Assembly (NCBI GenBank): GCA_050693935.1
Contig: JBOGWU010000122.1
Location: forward strand, 1 to 14,757
From: WHSV01 sp050693935
GTDB taxonomy: Bacteria; Actinomycetota; CADDZG01; WHSQ01
Direction: 5' to 3'
Length of the DNA: 14,757 nt
Every line of letters begins with the position of its first letter. Positions within the stretch are counted from its first letter, which is position 1. The position numbers and the translations under genes were made by a program. A model generated the notes under the pieces. That model was not told where the DNA came from, made no database searches, and saw nothing but the letters and a program-made list of their open reading frames with translations. Shown here piece by piece: positions 6,891 to 13,774 of this stretch.

Positions 6891-8081
6891 TCAGATCAGG
6901 GATCCGCCGGCCTCCGCCAGCTCCACGAGCCGGCGCGCGATAACGATGCGCTGGATCTCGCTCGATCCTTCTCCGATTATGAGGACGGGAGCATCGCGGT
7001 AGTAGCGAGCTACGTCTGCGTCCTGGAGATAACCCGCGCCTCCGTGGATCCGCATCGATTCAAAGGCTGCCTCCTCGGCAAGCTCGGTCGCAAAGAGCTT
7101 CGCTGCTCCCGCATCGAGATCGGCTCTTTCGCCCGCGTCCTTCTTGCGCGCCGCCTCGATGGTCAGCAGGTAGGCGGCTCGGATCTTGGTGGCCATGTCC
7201 GCCAGCTTTGCGCCGATGAGTTGATGCTGTGCTATGGGCTTGCCGAACGTCGTCCTGGAGCGCGCCCAGTCCATCGCCGACTCGTATGAGGCCAGCGCTA
7301 TTCCCACCGCGCGGGCGGCCACGTTTATCCGCCCAACCTCGATGCCGGCCATGAACTGCTTGAAGCCCAGCCCGACGCCCTCTTCGCCACCGAGCGCGCT
7401 CGACACCGGCGTCTTGAATCCCTTCCAGTTCATCCGGGTGCCCTCGAGCCCTCTGTATCCCAGCTTTTCGAGCAGAGGCGGGATCTCCAGCCCCGGTTGT
7501 TGATGCACGCCCGGGCGCTTCTCGACGACGAACGTCGTCATCCCTTTGTGGCGCGGCTCGGCGTCTGGATCGGTCTTGGTCAGGAGCATGATGAGCGAGG
7601 CGTGCAATCCGTTCGTACACCACATCTTCTCGCCTTCGATGGCGAAAGCATCGCCCTCGCGCCGGGCAACGGTCTTGATCGCCTGCAGGTCCGAGCCTCC
7701 GTGCGGCTCCGTCATCGAGATCGCGGCCCGCGCCTCGCCCGTGGCCATGCGCGGGAGATGTTCGGTCCTCTGCTCGTCGGTGCCGAAGCGCTCGATCATC
7801 CACGCGCTCACGAAATGAGAGTTGAGGACTCCTGCCAGGGACATCCAACCCCTGGACAGCTCGATGATGATGCGGGCGTAATCCTGAAGCGGCAGCCCCA
7901 ACCCTCCGTACTCTTGCGGTATGAGGGTCCCGAAGAGTCCAAGCTCCCTCATCTTGTCGACGTGAGCCTGCGGGTACTCGTCATCGAGGTCGAGCTTGCT
8001 TACCGAGGGCTTGACCTCTTCTTCAACGAAAGCCCGCACCGACTTCAACAGGTCCTCTCCGGGGCGTCGCTCGGCCGGCAT
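6891..8081 (-). CDS. Acyl-CoA dehydrogenase
   Basis: 396 residues from ATG at 8081, typical of the family. The flavin-binding segment AISMTEPHGGSD is at 120-131, and the WCTNG loop is near 154-158. The GKPIAQHQLIGAKLADM helix lies near 280-296. At the C-terminus, IHGGAGY is followed by RYYRDAPVLIIGEGSSEIQR, with E371 at the catalytic-base position used by medium- and short-chain enzymes. The enzyme should oxidise an acyl-CoA to the 2-enoyl-CoA with FAD, passing electrons to an electron-transfer flavoprotein. The start has GGGAGG four bases upstream; a TTG/ATG pair six codons earlier lacks a ribosome site. It is the first gene of the four-gene acyl-CoA unit. Chain length or branching preference cannot be read off. 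Confidence 0.93.
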   Translation of the reverse strand: MPAERRPGEDLLKSVRAFVEEEVKPSVSKLDLDDEYPQAHVDKMRELGLFGTLIPQEYGGLGLPLQDYARIIIELSRGWMSLAGVLNSHFVSAWMIERFGTDEQRTEHLPRMATGEARAAISMTEPHGGSDLQAIKTVARREGDAFAIEGEKMWCTNGLHASLIMLLTKTDPDAEPRHKGMTTFVVEKRPGVHQQPGLEIPPLLEKLGYRGLEGTRMNWKGFKTPVSSALGGEEGVGLGFKQFMAGIEVGRINVAARAVGIALASYESAMDWARSRTTFGKPIAQHQLIGAKLADMATKIRAAYLLTIEAARKKDAGERADLDAGAAKLFATELAEEAAFESMRIHGGAGYLQDADVARYYRDAPVLIIGEGSSEIQRIVIARRLVELAEAGGSLI

Positions 8082-8085
8082 CCTG

Positions 8086-8091
8086 CCTCCC
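8086..8091 (-). promoter_or_regulatory. Shine-Dalgarno site of the acyl-CoA dehydrogenase
   Basis: GGGAGG on the minus strand lies four bases before ATG at 8081. The two earlier in-frame starts (8099, 8096) have no such site, so this one decides the start. Confidence 0.65.
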
Positions 8092-8218
8092 TTCATCAAC
8101 TACGTTGCCGAGGCCACCTCGCCCGACGACGAGATTCTCGGAAACGAACCCTCCGTCTCGCTCGATTTCACTCCGAGCTTCCCGCTCTCTCGTAAACAGT
8201 AGACGGAGGTCGCCGCGG

Positions 8219-8626
8219 TCACTCCTCGACGACGATACGACCGCTCATGTTCGAGCTCTCGTGCGGAATGCAGAAATACCCGTAGGTTCCCGGTTGGTCG
8301 AACGTCACCTCGAATTCCTGTCCCGCTGACAGGAGGCCGCCGGCGACGTCGTCGCGAGCCTCGTCCTCGCTCTCAAAATCCCCGCTGGAGAAGTAAGGGG
8401 CTCCCTCGGGAAGCTCCTCCTCATAGGCGGTGACCGTGTGACCCTCATCGGAGTCGTTGACGAAGGTCACGGTTGCGCCCGAACTCACAGTCAGCGTCCC
8501 CGGATCGAAGCTTTGCCCAGACTGCATCGCGACGGTGTTGCCGTCGCCTCCGTCGCCGCCCGCGCATGCTCCCAGCGCCAGGCCGATCACTAGCACGACC
8601 GACCCCAGCTTTGTAAATGCGTTCAA
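8219..8626 (-). CDS. Cupredoxin (plastocyanin-like) lipoprotein
   Basis: 135 residues from TTG at 8626. A short signal peptide with a hydrophobic core ends in the lipobox LGAC, giving lipidated C21, then a Gly/Asp-rich linker. The rest is a single cupredoxin domain with a complete type 1 copper set: H63 in EGHTVT, then C119, H122 and M127 in the C-x2-H-x4-M loop. It should be a membrane-anchored extracytoplasmic electron carrier or copper-binding protein. The TTG overlaps the ZIP gene's stop as TTGA; no ATG or GTG lies near in this frame, so translation probably depends on coupling. It is the last gene of the metal operon and could accept or deliver electrons or copper for the multicopper oxidase. 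Downstream, 137 bases precede the acyl-CoA dehydrogenase on the same strand. Confidence 0.87.
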   Translation of the reverse strand: MNAFTKLGSVVLVIGLALGACAGGDGGDGNTVAMQSGQSFDPGTLTVSSGATVTFVNDSDEGHTVTAYEEELPEGAPYFSSGDFESEDEARDDVAGGLLSAGQEFEVTFDQPGTYGYFCIPHESSNMSGRIVVEE

Positions 8627-9831
8627 GCGGTCAACAATCCGGTGATGTACATGAACACCAATCCTGCCATGAGTCCCAGCGCGCCGAGCCCCGATGCAAG
8701 CCCGTGGTCGCGCGTCATGCCCCGAGCTATCTGCCACACCACCTGAGCGATGGCCCCGGCGGCCACCCCAAAGGCGAGCGCGGCCCAAGCCGGCGCAAAC
8801 GCAAAGCCGCCCGTCCAGGCTCCCAGGATGGTGGGAGCACCGGCCACGGCGCCCAGCGCAACGAAATGCCACAGGGAAGGACGCTTCGACTCCGACCCGA
8901 GCGGAGCGACGATCGCAAGTCCCTCGGTGGTGTTGTGAATTGCGAAGCCGATGATCAGGAAGGTGCCCAGGGCGATCTCTCCGCCCGCCAGAGCGGCACC
9001 GACCGCGAGGCCCTCACCAAGGTTATGCAACCCGATTCCGGCGGCAATCAGATAGGCGAGAGCGAGCCCGCCAACTGGGCTTCTCCCGATGTCTTCGCCT
9101 GATTGACTCGCCCGCCGCCGCGCGAGGAACCCCTCGAAGGCGGCCAGCGCGATCACCGCTCCCACCGCCCCGAGGATGAACAGCGACAGCCCGTCGAGCG
9201 CGGCGGCCGTCTCGCCGGCCAGCTCGAAACCCTCGGCGACGGTATCGATGAGCAGAAAACCGAGCAGCCCCACGGTGAAGGCGAGGAAGAAGCCGATCCA
9301 GCGCTTCGAAGCGCGCCGCAGCGCGGGGTACCAGAACAATCCGATGGCAACCGGAATGACTCCGATGTATAGGCCGAGCAGCGCGTAGACAGTGATCGTG
9401 GAGCCGTCCGCCTCCGGAGTTAGCGCCGCGGCCTCGATCTCATGCTCGATGGTGACGCCGGTTGCGGTTACCAAAGCGATGCCGACCGGAAGCCCCTCCT
9501 CCCAGGGATACGAGATCCGAATCGTCGAGGACTCCAGTCGATCGAGCTTCTGATCGCTGATCTCGAAGCTCGTGTAGGCATCGTTTATGAGCACCTGGGC
9601 GATGGTGACCGGATCGGGACCGTCGTTGCGAAGCTCGAGCGTGATCTCATCCGCCTTCAACTCCGTCCGCTCGACCGCAACCGCTTCAACCGCGGGCACC
9701 TCTCGCAGGCTGCCGATGGGATTGAACAGCAGAAAGAGTGTGACCAGCGCCGCGATTGCGACGACCGGGAGCAGCCAGCCAAGCCATGCGGGAAGGCCGG
9801 CGCGCCCTTTAGTCGCAGTAGTGGTAGCCAC
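8623..9831 (-). CDS. ZIP-family metal transporter with N-terminal extracytoplasmic domain
   Basis: 402 residues; bacterial ZIP proteins are usually 250-310. An N-terminal membrane helix (about 15-37) is followed by a roughly 100-residue polar, beta-rich segment (45-140). About eight membrane helices then form the ZIP core, from near 146 to the C-terminus. The signature helices carry HNLGEG (269-274) and HNTTEG (299-304), the metal-binding H-N-x-x-E-G motifs of TM4 and TM5. The family moves Zn, Fe, Mn or similar divalent ions toward the cytosol. The extra segment probably sits outside the membrane; its fold is unassigned. GTG at 9831 abuts the oxidase stop, with GAGGTGG five bases upstream. 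Both ends touch neighbouring genes. The metal is unknown; the DtxR regulator suggests Mn or Fe. Confidence 0.9.
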   Translation of the reverse strand: MATTTATKGRAGLPAWLGWLLPVVAIAALVTLFLLFNPIGSLREVPAVEAVAVERTELKADEITLELRNDGPDPVTIAQVLINDAYTSFEISDQKLDRLESSTIRISYPWEEGLPVGIALVTATGVTIEHEIEAAALTPEADGSTITVYALLGLYIGVIPVAIGLFWYPALRRASKRWIGFFLAFTVGLLGFLLIDTVAEGFELAGETAAALDGLSLFILGAVGAVIALAAFEGFLARRRASQSGEDIGRSPVGGLALAYLIAAGIGLHNLGEGLAVGAALAGGEIALGTFLIIGFAIHNTTEGLAIVAPLGSESKRPSLWHFVALGAVAGAPTILGAWTGGFAFAPAWAALAFGVAAGAIAQVVWQIARGMTRDHGLASGLGALGLMAGLVFMYITGLLTA

Positions 9832-10908
9832 TCAAACCACCTCGAATGCGCTCAGCCAGCCGAGATCGATGAACTCGGTTACGTGCGCGTGAAAGATGAA
9901 GTTGCCGGGGTGGTCGTAGGTGAACTCGATCATGTGTCGCTCGGCTTGCCCCATGGAGATCGTGTCGGTGAACTCGTCCGGTTCCAGCGACGTCCCCGTA
10001 CGAAAGAGGTTGAAGAAGTTCGCGTGAATGTGTATCGAGTTGATCGGATCGAACTCAGTCACGTTGATGACGTGAGCTCGCTGCAACTCGCCGGCATTGA
10101 TCTGAATCGGCTTCTTCGAATACGCGAAGGCGACGGTGTTGAGCGCGTAGACCTCGTTTTCGCCGTCGAAATTGGTGTCGAAGCCGTTCATCACCATGAC
10201 CATCTCGTTTGCGTCTGGACGTCCCTGCTTGGGGTCGACGATGAACGCCCCGTACAGGCCCCGGTGGATGTGCTGCACCAGCGGCAACGAGTGGCAGTGA
10301 TAGAGATGCGTGCCGAAGGGCTCCGCTATGAAATCGTAGGTGAAGCTTTCGCCCGGGAGAGCCTCGCCTGCCCCCGGGATGCCGTCCACCGTCGCGGAGT
10401 GGAACCCGTGAAAGTGAATCGTGTGAGGATGCGCGGACGCGTTTACGAGCTTCACTCGAACGCGATCGCCCTCGGTGGCCCGGATGGTCGGCCCCGGAAC
10501 GCGCCCGTTGTAGGTCCAGGCCGGGAAGAACACACCCGGCGCGACCTCGATCTCCTTGTCCGTTGTCACGAACTCGTACTCGCGCACGGTGCGACCTCGG
10601 GAGTCCTTTGAGACCTCACCGCCGTCGAAGTCGGTAAGGATCTCGTGCGGGTCGAAGCCGTTGCGCTCGTTGTCAACGTCGCCGACCGTGCCGCCCAGAT
10701 GGCCGTTGTTGCCATGGCCCCCCCGAGCCCCTTCACCTTCCTGAGCTTGCGAATGGGTCAACATTCCCGACCCGTGCAGGGCCTCATGGCCCCCGAGCAG
10801 TGCCGCTCCGCTGAGCGCCGAGGTGGCGCCCACCCGCCGAAGAAATCTGCGCCGGTCGATGCGATTCGCCTTCTTCCATGTCGACGGCAACTCTCCTAGT
10901 GGACCCAT
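9832..10908 (-). CDS. Tat-exported two-domain multicopper oxidase
   Basis: 358 residues from ATG at 10908. A Tat signal with the motif RRRFLRR is near 19-25, followed by a hydrophobic stretch. A Gly/His-rich linker (55-75) leads into two cupredoxin domains. Trinuclear-centre ligands are all visible as four HxH pairs: H165/H167, H204/H206 (within HCH), H293/H295 and H340/H342. The type 1 site is in domain 1 only: H162, C205, probably H213, with Leu218 where axial Met is usual. Domain 2 has HAH rather than HCH. That layout fits the trimeric two-domain oxidases rather than nitrite reductase, which lacks the full set of eight His. Possible substrates are Fe(II), Mn(II), Cu(I) or phenolics. GGAGG lies four bases before the start, and the gene overlaps the regulator's end by 13 bases. 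Confidence 0.9.
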   Translation of the reverse strand: MGPLGELPSTWKKANRIDRRRFLRRVGATSALSGAALLGGHEALHGSGMLTHSQAQEGEGARGGHGNNGHLGGTVGDVDNERNGFDPHEILTDFDGGEVSKDSRGRTVREYEFVTTDKEIEVAPGVFFPAWTYNGRVPGPTIRATEGDRVRVKLVNASAHPHTIHFHGFHSATVDGIPGAGEALPGESFTYDFIAEPFGTHLYHCHSLPLVQHIHRGLYGAFIVDPKQGRPDANEMVMVMNGFDTNFDGENEVYALNTVAFAYSKKPIQINAGELQRAHVINVTEFDPINSIHIHANFFNLFRTGTSLEPDEFTDTISMGQAERHMIEFTYDHPGNFIFHAHVTEFIDLGWLSAFEVV

Positions 10909-11600
10909 ATCGCCTCCGTGATCTCCTTGGACAGCGCCACCGGCGCGTCCTCGTTGTCTTCCACTCGCACGAACAGAGGGCCGCCGATGGGCCCGCGGCT
11001 CAGGATGGTGACTCTGACACCTGGAAGAACGCCTACTTCCGCGAGATAGCGAAGGGCGTCGGGATGCGAGTCCGGCACCTCCGCGACCAGGACGGCGTCG
11101 CCGTCGCTCACATCCCACAGCGATCGCCGCGATGTCTTCGGCATCGCTCCGTTCCTGGCAGGGATCGGGTGACCGTGAGGGTCGAATCGAGGACGACCCA
11201 GTGCAGCGAACATCCGCTCCTCTACCGACTCCGAGAGGTTGCTCTCGAGCGCCTCAGCCTCGGCATGCGCCTCCTCCCAAGGGACCCCGAGCGCCTCGAC
11301 CAGGTAGGTCTCGAGCAGCCGGTGGTGGCGCACGATCTCCAGCGCAACGGCGCGGCCCTTCTTGGTGAGTGAGGCTCCCTTGTAGGGCTCGTAGGACACT
11401 AGGTCACGAGCCGCCAGCCGCTTGAGCATGTTGGTTGCCGACGGAGCGGAGACGGCGAGACGCTCGGCGATCGCCGAGGTCGTCACCCGCCGAGCGGTGC
11501 CGAGCCGTCCTCGGGCACCGCTTCGGGGGGACTCTTCCTCGAGCGCATACAGGGCCTTCAGGTAGGCCAGCGCGGCTCGAGACGTGCCTATCTCGACCAT
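10896..11600 (-). CDS. DtxR/MntR-family metal-dependent transcriptional regulator
   Basis: 234 residues, three-domain DtxR type. An N-terminal winged helix-turn-helix has its recognition region near 50-63 and carries about a dozen extra residues before it (24-37). The dimerisation domain spans about 80-150, and a C-terminal FeoA/SH3-like domain spans about 163-233. Aligned by eye to DtxR, ancillary-site residues are kept (H93, E97, H112). The primary site is E116 and E119, with Ala12 at Met10 and Ser120 at His106, so two usual ligands are missing. Such proteins repress or activate metal-uptake genes when loaded with Fe or Mn. No ribosome site precedes ATG at 11600, but a -10 hexamer ends six bases before it, consistent with a leaderless transcript. 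It is first in the operon and overlaps the oxidase start by 13 bases, so it likely autoregulates. Confidence 0.88.
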   Translation of the reverse strand: MVEIGTSRAALAYLKALYALEEESPRSGARGRLGTARRVTTSAIAERLAVSAPSATNMLKRLAARDLVSYEPYKGASLTKKGRAVALEIVRHHRLLETYLVEALGVPWEEAHAEAEALESNLSESVEERMFAALGRPRFDPHGHPIPARNGAMPKTSRRSLWDVSDGDAVLVAEVPDSHPDALRYLAEVGVLPGVRVTILSRGPIGGPLFVRVEDNEDAPVALSKEITEAIWVH

Positions 11601-11606
11601 GGAGGA

Positions 11607-11635
11607 AAGTTAGGCTCGATAAGCTAGTTAGTCAA
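11607..11635 (-). promoter_or_regulatory. Candidate leaderless promoter of the metal operon
   Basis: On the minus strand TTGACT (11635-11630) and TAACTT (11612-11607) are separated by exactly 17 bases. The next bases are TCCTCC and then the ATG of the DtxR gene, so transcription would begin at or next to the ATG. Absence of any Shine-Dalgarno sequence there fits. The surrounding 60 bases are strikingly AT-rich for this window. Confidence 0.55.
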
Positions 11636-11653
11636 GTCACCTCTAACTCTTGA

Positions 11654-11669
11654 ATTAGTTGACACTAAT
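11654..11669. promoter_or_regulatory. TTAGT palindrome, candidate DtxR-type operator
   Basis: ATTAGT-TGAC-ACTAAT is a perfect six-base-arm inverted repeat about 55-70 bases upstream of the DtxR start. Half-site-like TTAG/CTAA strings recur nearby at 11627-11631 (GTTAG, touching the -35) and 11643-11647 (CTAAC). DtxR and IdeR boxes are built on TTAGG/CCTAA half sites, so the resemblance is suggestive only; the position upstream of a DtxR-family gene is the main support. Confidence 0.4.
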
Positions 11670-11748
11670 ACTGCTCCCACCCAGCAGGGTTCCGACGGCG
11701 ACGAGGAGCGAGGTCCCATGGCTTGGATAGCGACTCGATCCCCTGGGC

Positions 11749-12786
11749 TCAGAATGTCAAGTCGACCATCGTGGACAGTCGATCGAGCACCGCGGAAGGG
11801 CGGCGCAAGGCCTCGAGCTCGCAACGTCGCGCTCCCGAAGTTCCGGCGCCGGGGCTCCGGCAGGAGTCCCGTCCGCGGCCACCGTCGTTCCTGTCGGAGC
11901 CGGAGCTTCCACTGAGGGCGTCGTTGTTGCCGCCTCCGCTCATCAAGTCGGCGCCCGGCCCGCCCAAGAGCGTGTCCTTACCAGAGCCGCCCTTGATCCG
12001 ATCGTTCTTCTTGGTTCCCAACAATCCGTCGGCACCCCCTCCACCGGAAATGAAGTCGGCGCCGTGTTCGCACGACTGCCACGGACAGCCTCCGGACGAC
12101 CCGGTGCTCCCGACGAAGTCGCCGAGGATCACATCGTTCCCCGAGCCTCCAATGAGTCGATCGCCTTCCGGCCCCCCCGCTATCCCGTCGTCGCCGGGGC
12201 CACCGGAGACGAAGTCCGCTCCCGGTCGACCGCGTAAGGTGTCGTCCCCGCTACCGCCCCAGATGGAGTCGGCGTCTTGCACTCCGGAGATGTCGTCTGA
12301 GCCCGGGCCTCCGTGGAACCTGTCGTTGCCGTACATGCCGCTCATGACGTCGCTTCCCCTGCCCCCGTCGAAGGTCTCGTCTCCACCCGCCCCAAAGAAG
12401 GCATCATTCCCCGCCCCTCCCATGAAGAGGTCGTTACCGTAGTGGACCCCGCGAGTCGCCTCGACCTCCCATGCAGCAACAAGGGTGTCGTTGCCCGGGC
12501 CCCCGCTCATGAGGTCGCGTCCGACGTCTCCCTCGATCGCGTCGTTTCCCTTTCCGCCACAGATCCGGTCGTCACCTCCGCGACCATCGATCGTGTCGTG
12601 CCCGCCGCGGGCCACAATCACATCGGCGCCCGACGTGCCGGCGATCGTGTTCGCTCTGCTCGAGCCCACGATCGTCGCGCTCCGACCAAAGCATGTGGGT
12701 CGCGCTGCCGCCGTTCCCACCAGTAGAGTCGGGCCGGTCAGGCAGATCACCATGACCAAGAGGGCTGTGCGAATAGATGCAGTCAT
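11749..12786 (-). CDS. Secreted RTX-type calcium-binding repeat protein (downstream paralogue)
   Basis: 345 residues from ATG at 12786. A Sec-type signal peptide ends around TAAA before Arg29, followed by the conserved ATIVGS segment. Residues 41-305 are a run of GGxGxDxhx nonapeptides, the calcium-binding beta-roll motif, interrupted near 103-117 and 222-240. The second interruption has a Cys pair (C234, C239). A C-terminal RRCEL block (320-324) matches the end of the upstream paralogue, then comes a 21-residue tail unique to this copy. There is no catalytic domain, so a structural or surface role is likely. ATG at 12798 is an alternative start two bases after the neighbour's stop; 12786 has a GGAAGAGAG tract before it. 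Likely translated from the same transcript as the upstream copy. Confidence 0.82.
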   Translation of the reverse strand: MTASIRTALLVMVICLTGPTLLVGTAAARPTCFGRSATIVGSSRANTIAGTSGADVIVARGGHDTIDGRGGDDRICGGKGNDAIEGDVGRDLMSGGPGNDTLVAAWEVEATRGVHYGNDLFMGGAGNDAFFGAGGDETFDGGRGSDVMSGMYGNDRFHGGPGSDDISGVQDADSIWGGSGDDTLRGRPGADFVSGGPGDDGIAGGPEGDRLIGGSGNDVILGDFVGSTGSSGGCPWQSCEHGADFISGGGGADGLLGTKKNDRIKGGSGKDTLLGGPGADLMSGGGNNDALSGSSGSDRNDGGRGRDSCRSPGAGTSGARRCELEALRRPSAVLDRLSTMVDLTF

Positions 12787-12800
12787 CTCTCTTCCCATCT

Positions 12801-13763
12801 CTAGAGTTCGCAGCGTCGACGGCGATCAGGATCCGAGGTGCACGCGTCACCCGCTCCGTGCGAACCGCCGTCGATGCTATCGTTGCGCCGTTTACCGTCG
12901 ACTGAGTTGAGTCGGTCGTCGTGCTTCCCGCCCTCGAGCCAGTCCGACCCGCGGTCTCCGGTGAGCGCATCCGTCCCCCCGCCACCGAACACCCGGTCGT
13001 CGCCCGCTCCTCCGCTCATTGAGTCGCTCCCCTGCTGCCCGCGGAGCAAGTCATTGCCGCCGCGACCATTCAGGATGTCCTCCTCGGCTCCGCCGCGGAG
13101 CACGTCCTTGCCGCTTACTCCTTTGGGATCACCGATCAGGACGTCGATGCCGTGCGACCCGACACCGCCCAACAAGACGTCGTCGCCCGGACCACCCATC
13201 AGTACGTCGTCCTGGACGCCACCGCGCAACTGGTCGTTTCCAGTGCCTCCCGACACGATGTCGTCTTGGTCTCCTCCCCACAGCTCATCGTTTCCGGGAC
13301 CGCCGGCGATGGTGTCGTCGCTCTGGCCCCCGAAGATGGCGTCGTTACCTCCGTCCCCAGTCATCGTGTCTGGACAGCACGGAGGGTGGACGGCAGCGCC
13401 ATCCTTGAGGACGTCGTCGCCGAGGCCGCCGGACATCGTGTCCTCGCCATGCCCGCCGAAGATGCGGTCGGACCCACCTAGGGCGAGAATGACGTCGTTT
13501 CCGAGGCCCCCGCAGATCGAGTCGTCGCCACGTCCACCGTTGATCCTGTCGTATCCGCCCCGGCCGACGATGACGTCGTCTCCTCTGGTGCCGGACAGAG
13601 TGTCGGGCCCGTTGGTGCCAACGATGGTCGCGGTCCGACCGCCGCAACTCTGCGTCGGTCCTGCCATGACGAGTTGGGATGGGACCAGCAGCAACGTCGG
13701 AAGAAGCAGTGGTAGTAGACGCCATCCACGGATTGCCGGCCCGGTCTCCCTCGCCTGCCCCAT
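12801..13763 (-). CDS. Secreted RTX-type calcium-binding repeat protein (upstream paralogue)
   Basis: 320 residues. A Sec signal peptide with a Leu-rich core (16-27) probably cleaves after VMA at 34. ATIVGT then opens about two dozen GGxGxDxhx repeats (50-300), arranged like the downstream paralogue: an interruption near 121-133 containing HPPCC and another near 201-219. The protein ends RRRRCEL at the window's 12804 side. Tandem position, shared start and end blocks and matching interruptions indicate duplication. Classical RTX toxins leave by type I secretion with an uncleaved C-terminal signal; here an N-terminal signal peptide is seen instead, and no type I exporter genes are nearby. AGGAGG lies five bases before ATG, an excellent start. 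Calcium binding is predicted from the motif, function otherwise unknown. Confidence 0.85.
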   Translation of the reverse strand: MGQARETGPAIRGWRLLPLLLPTLLLVPSQLVMAGPTQSCGGRTATIVGTNGPDTLSGTRGDDVIVGRGGYDRINGGRGDDSICGGLGNDVILALGGSDRIFGGHGEDTMSGGLGDDVLKDGAAVHPPCCPDTMTGDGGNDAIFGGQSDDTIAGGPGNDELWGGDQDDIVSGGTGNDQLRGGVQDDVLMGGPGDDVLLGGVGSHGIDVLIGDPKGVSGKDVLRGGAEEDILNGRGGNDLLRGQQGSDSMSGGAGDDRVFGGGGTDALTGDRGSDWLEGGKHDDRLNSVDGKRRNDSIDGGSHGAGDACTSDPDRRRRCEL

Positions 13764-13768
13764 GCCTT

Positions 13769-13774
13769 CCTCCT
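13769..13774 (-). promoter_or_regulatory. Shine-Dalgarno site of the upstream RTX gene
   Basis: AGGAGG on the minus strand with five-base spacing to ATG at 13763. It confirms the start, which also places a signal peptide directly at the N-terminus. Confidence 0.7.

Noticed and set aside
4622..8081. Assignment as an ethylmalonyl-CoA or 3-hydroxypropionate pathway module
   Set aside because: Diagnostic genes (crotonyl-CoA carboxylase/reductase, malyl-CoA lyase, mutases) are not in the window, and the MaoC protein is single-domain.
8130..8140. CGAGA-T-TCTCG palindrome upstream of the acyl-CoA dehydrogenase
   Set aside because: Could be an operator but arms are five bases, no regulator gene adjoins the unit and no promoter could be fitted.
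9442..10611. 389-codon plus-strand frame opposite the oxidase and ZIP genes
   Set aside because: It spans the junction of two well-supported genes on the other strand and shows no family features.
11659..11664. Perfect TTGACA on the plus strand as a -35 for a rightward gene
   Set aside because: No -10 at 16-18 bases and no plus-strand gene follows; it is part of the TTAGT palindrome region.
11671..11687. CTGCT-CCCACCC-AGCAG stem-loop downstream of the RTX genes as a terminator
   Set aside because: Only five base pairs, a seven-base loop and no T-run; too weak to call.
11850..13630. Periodic short DNA repeats as a CRISPR or satellite array
   Set aside because: The roughly 27-base periodicity is coding: it corresponds to nine-residue GGxGxD repeats in two open frames.
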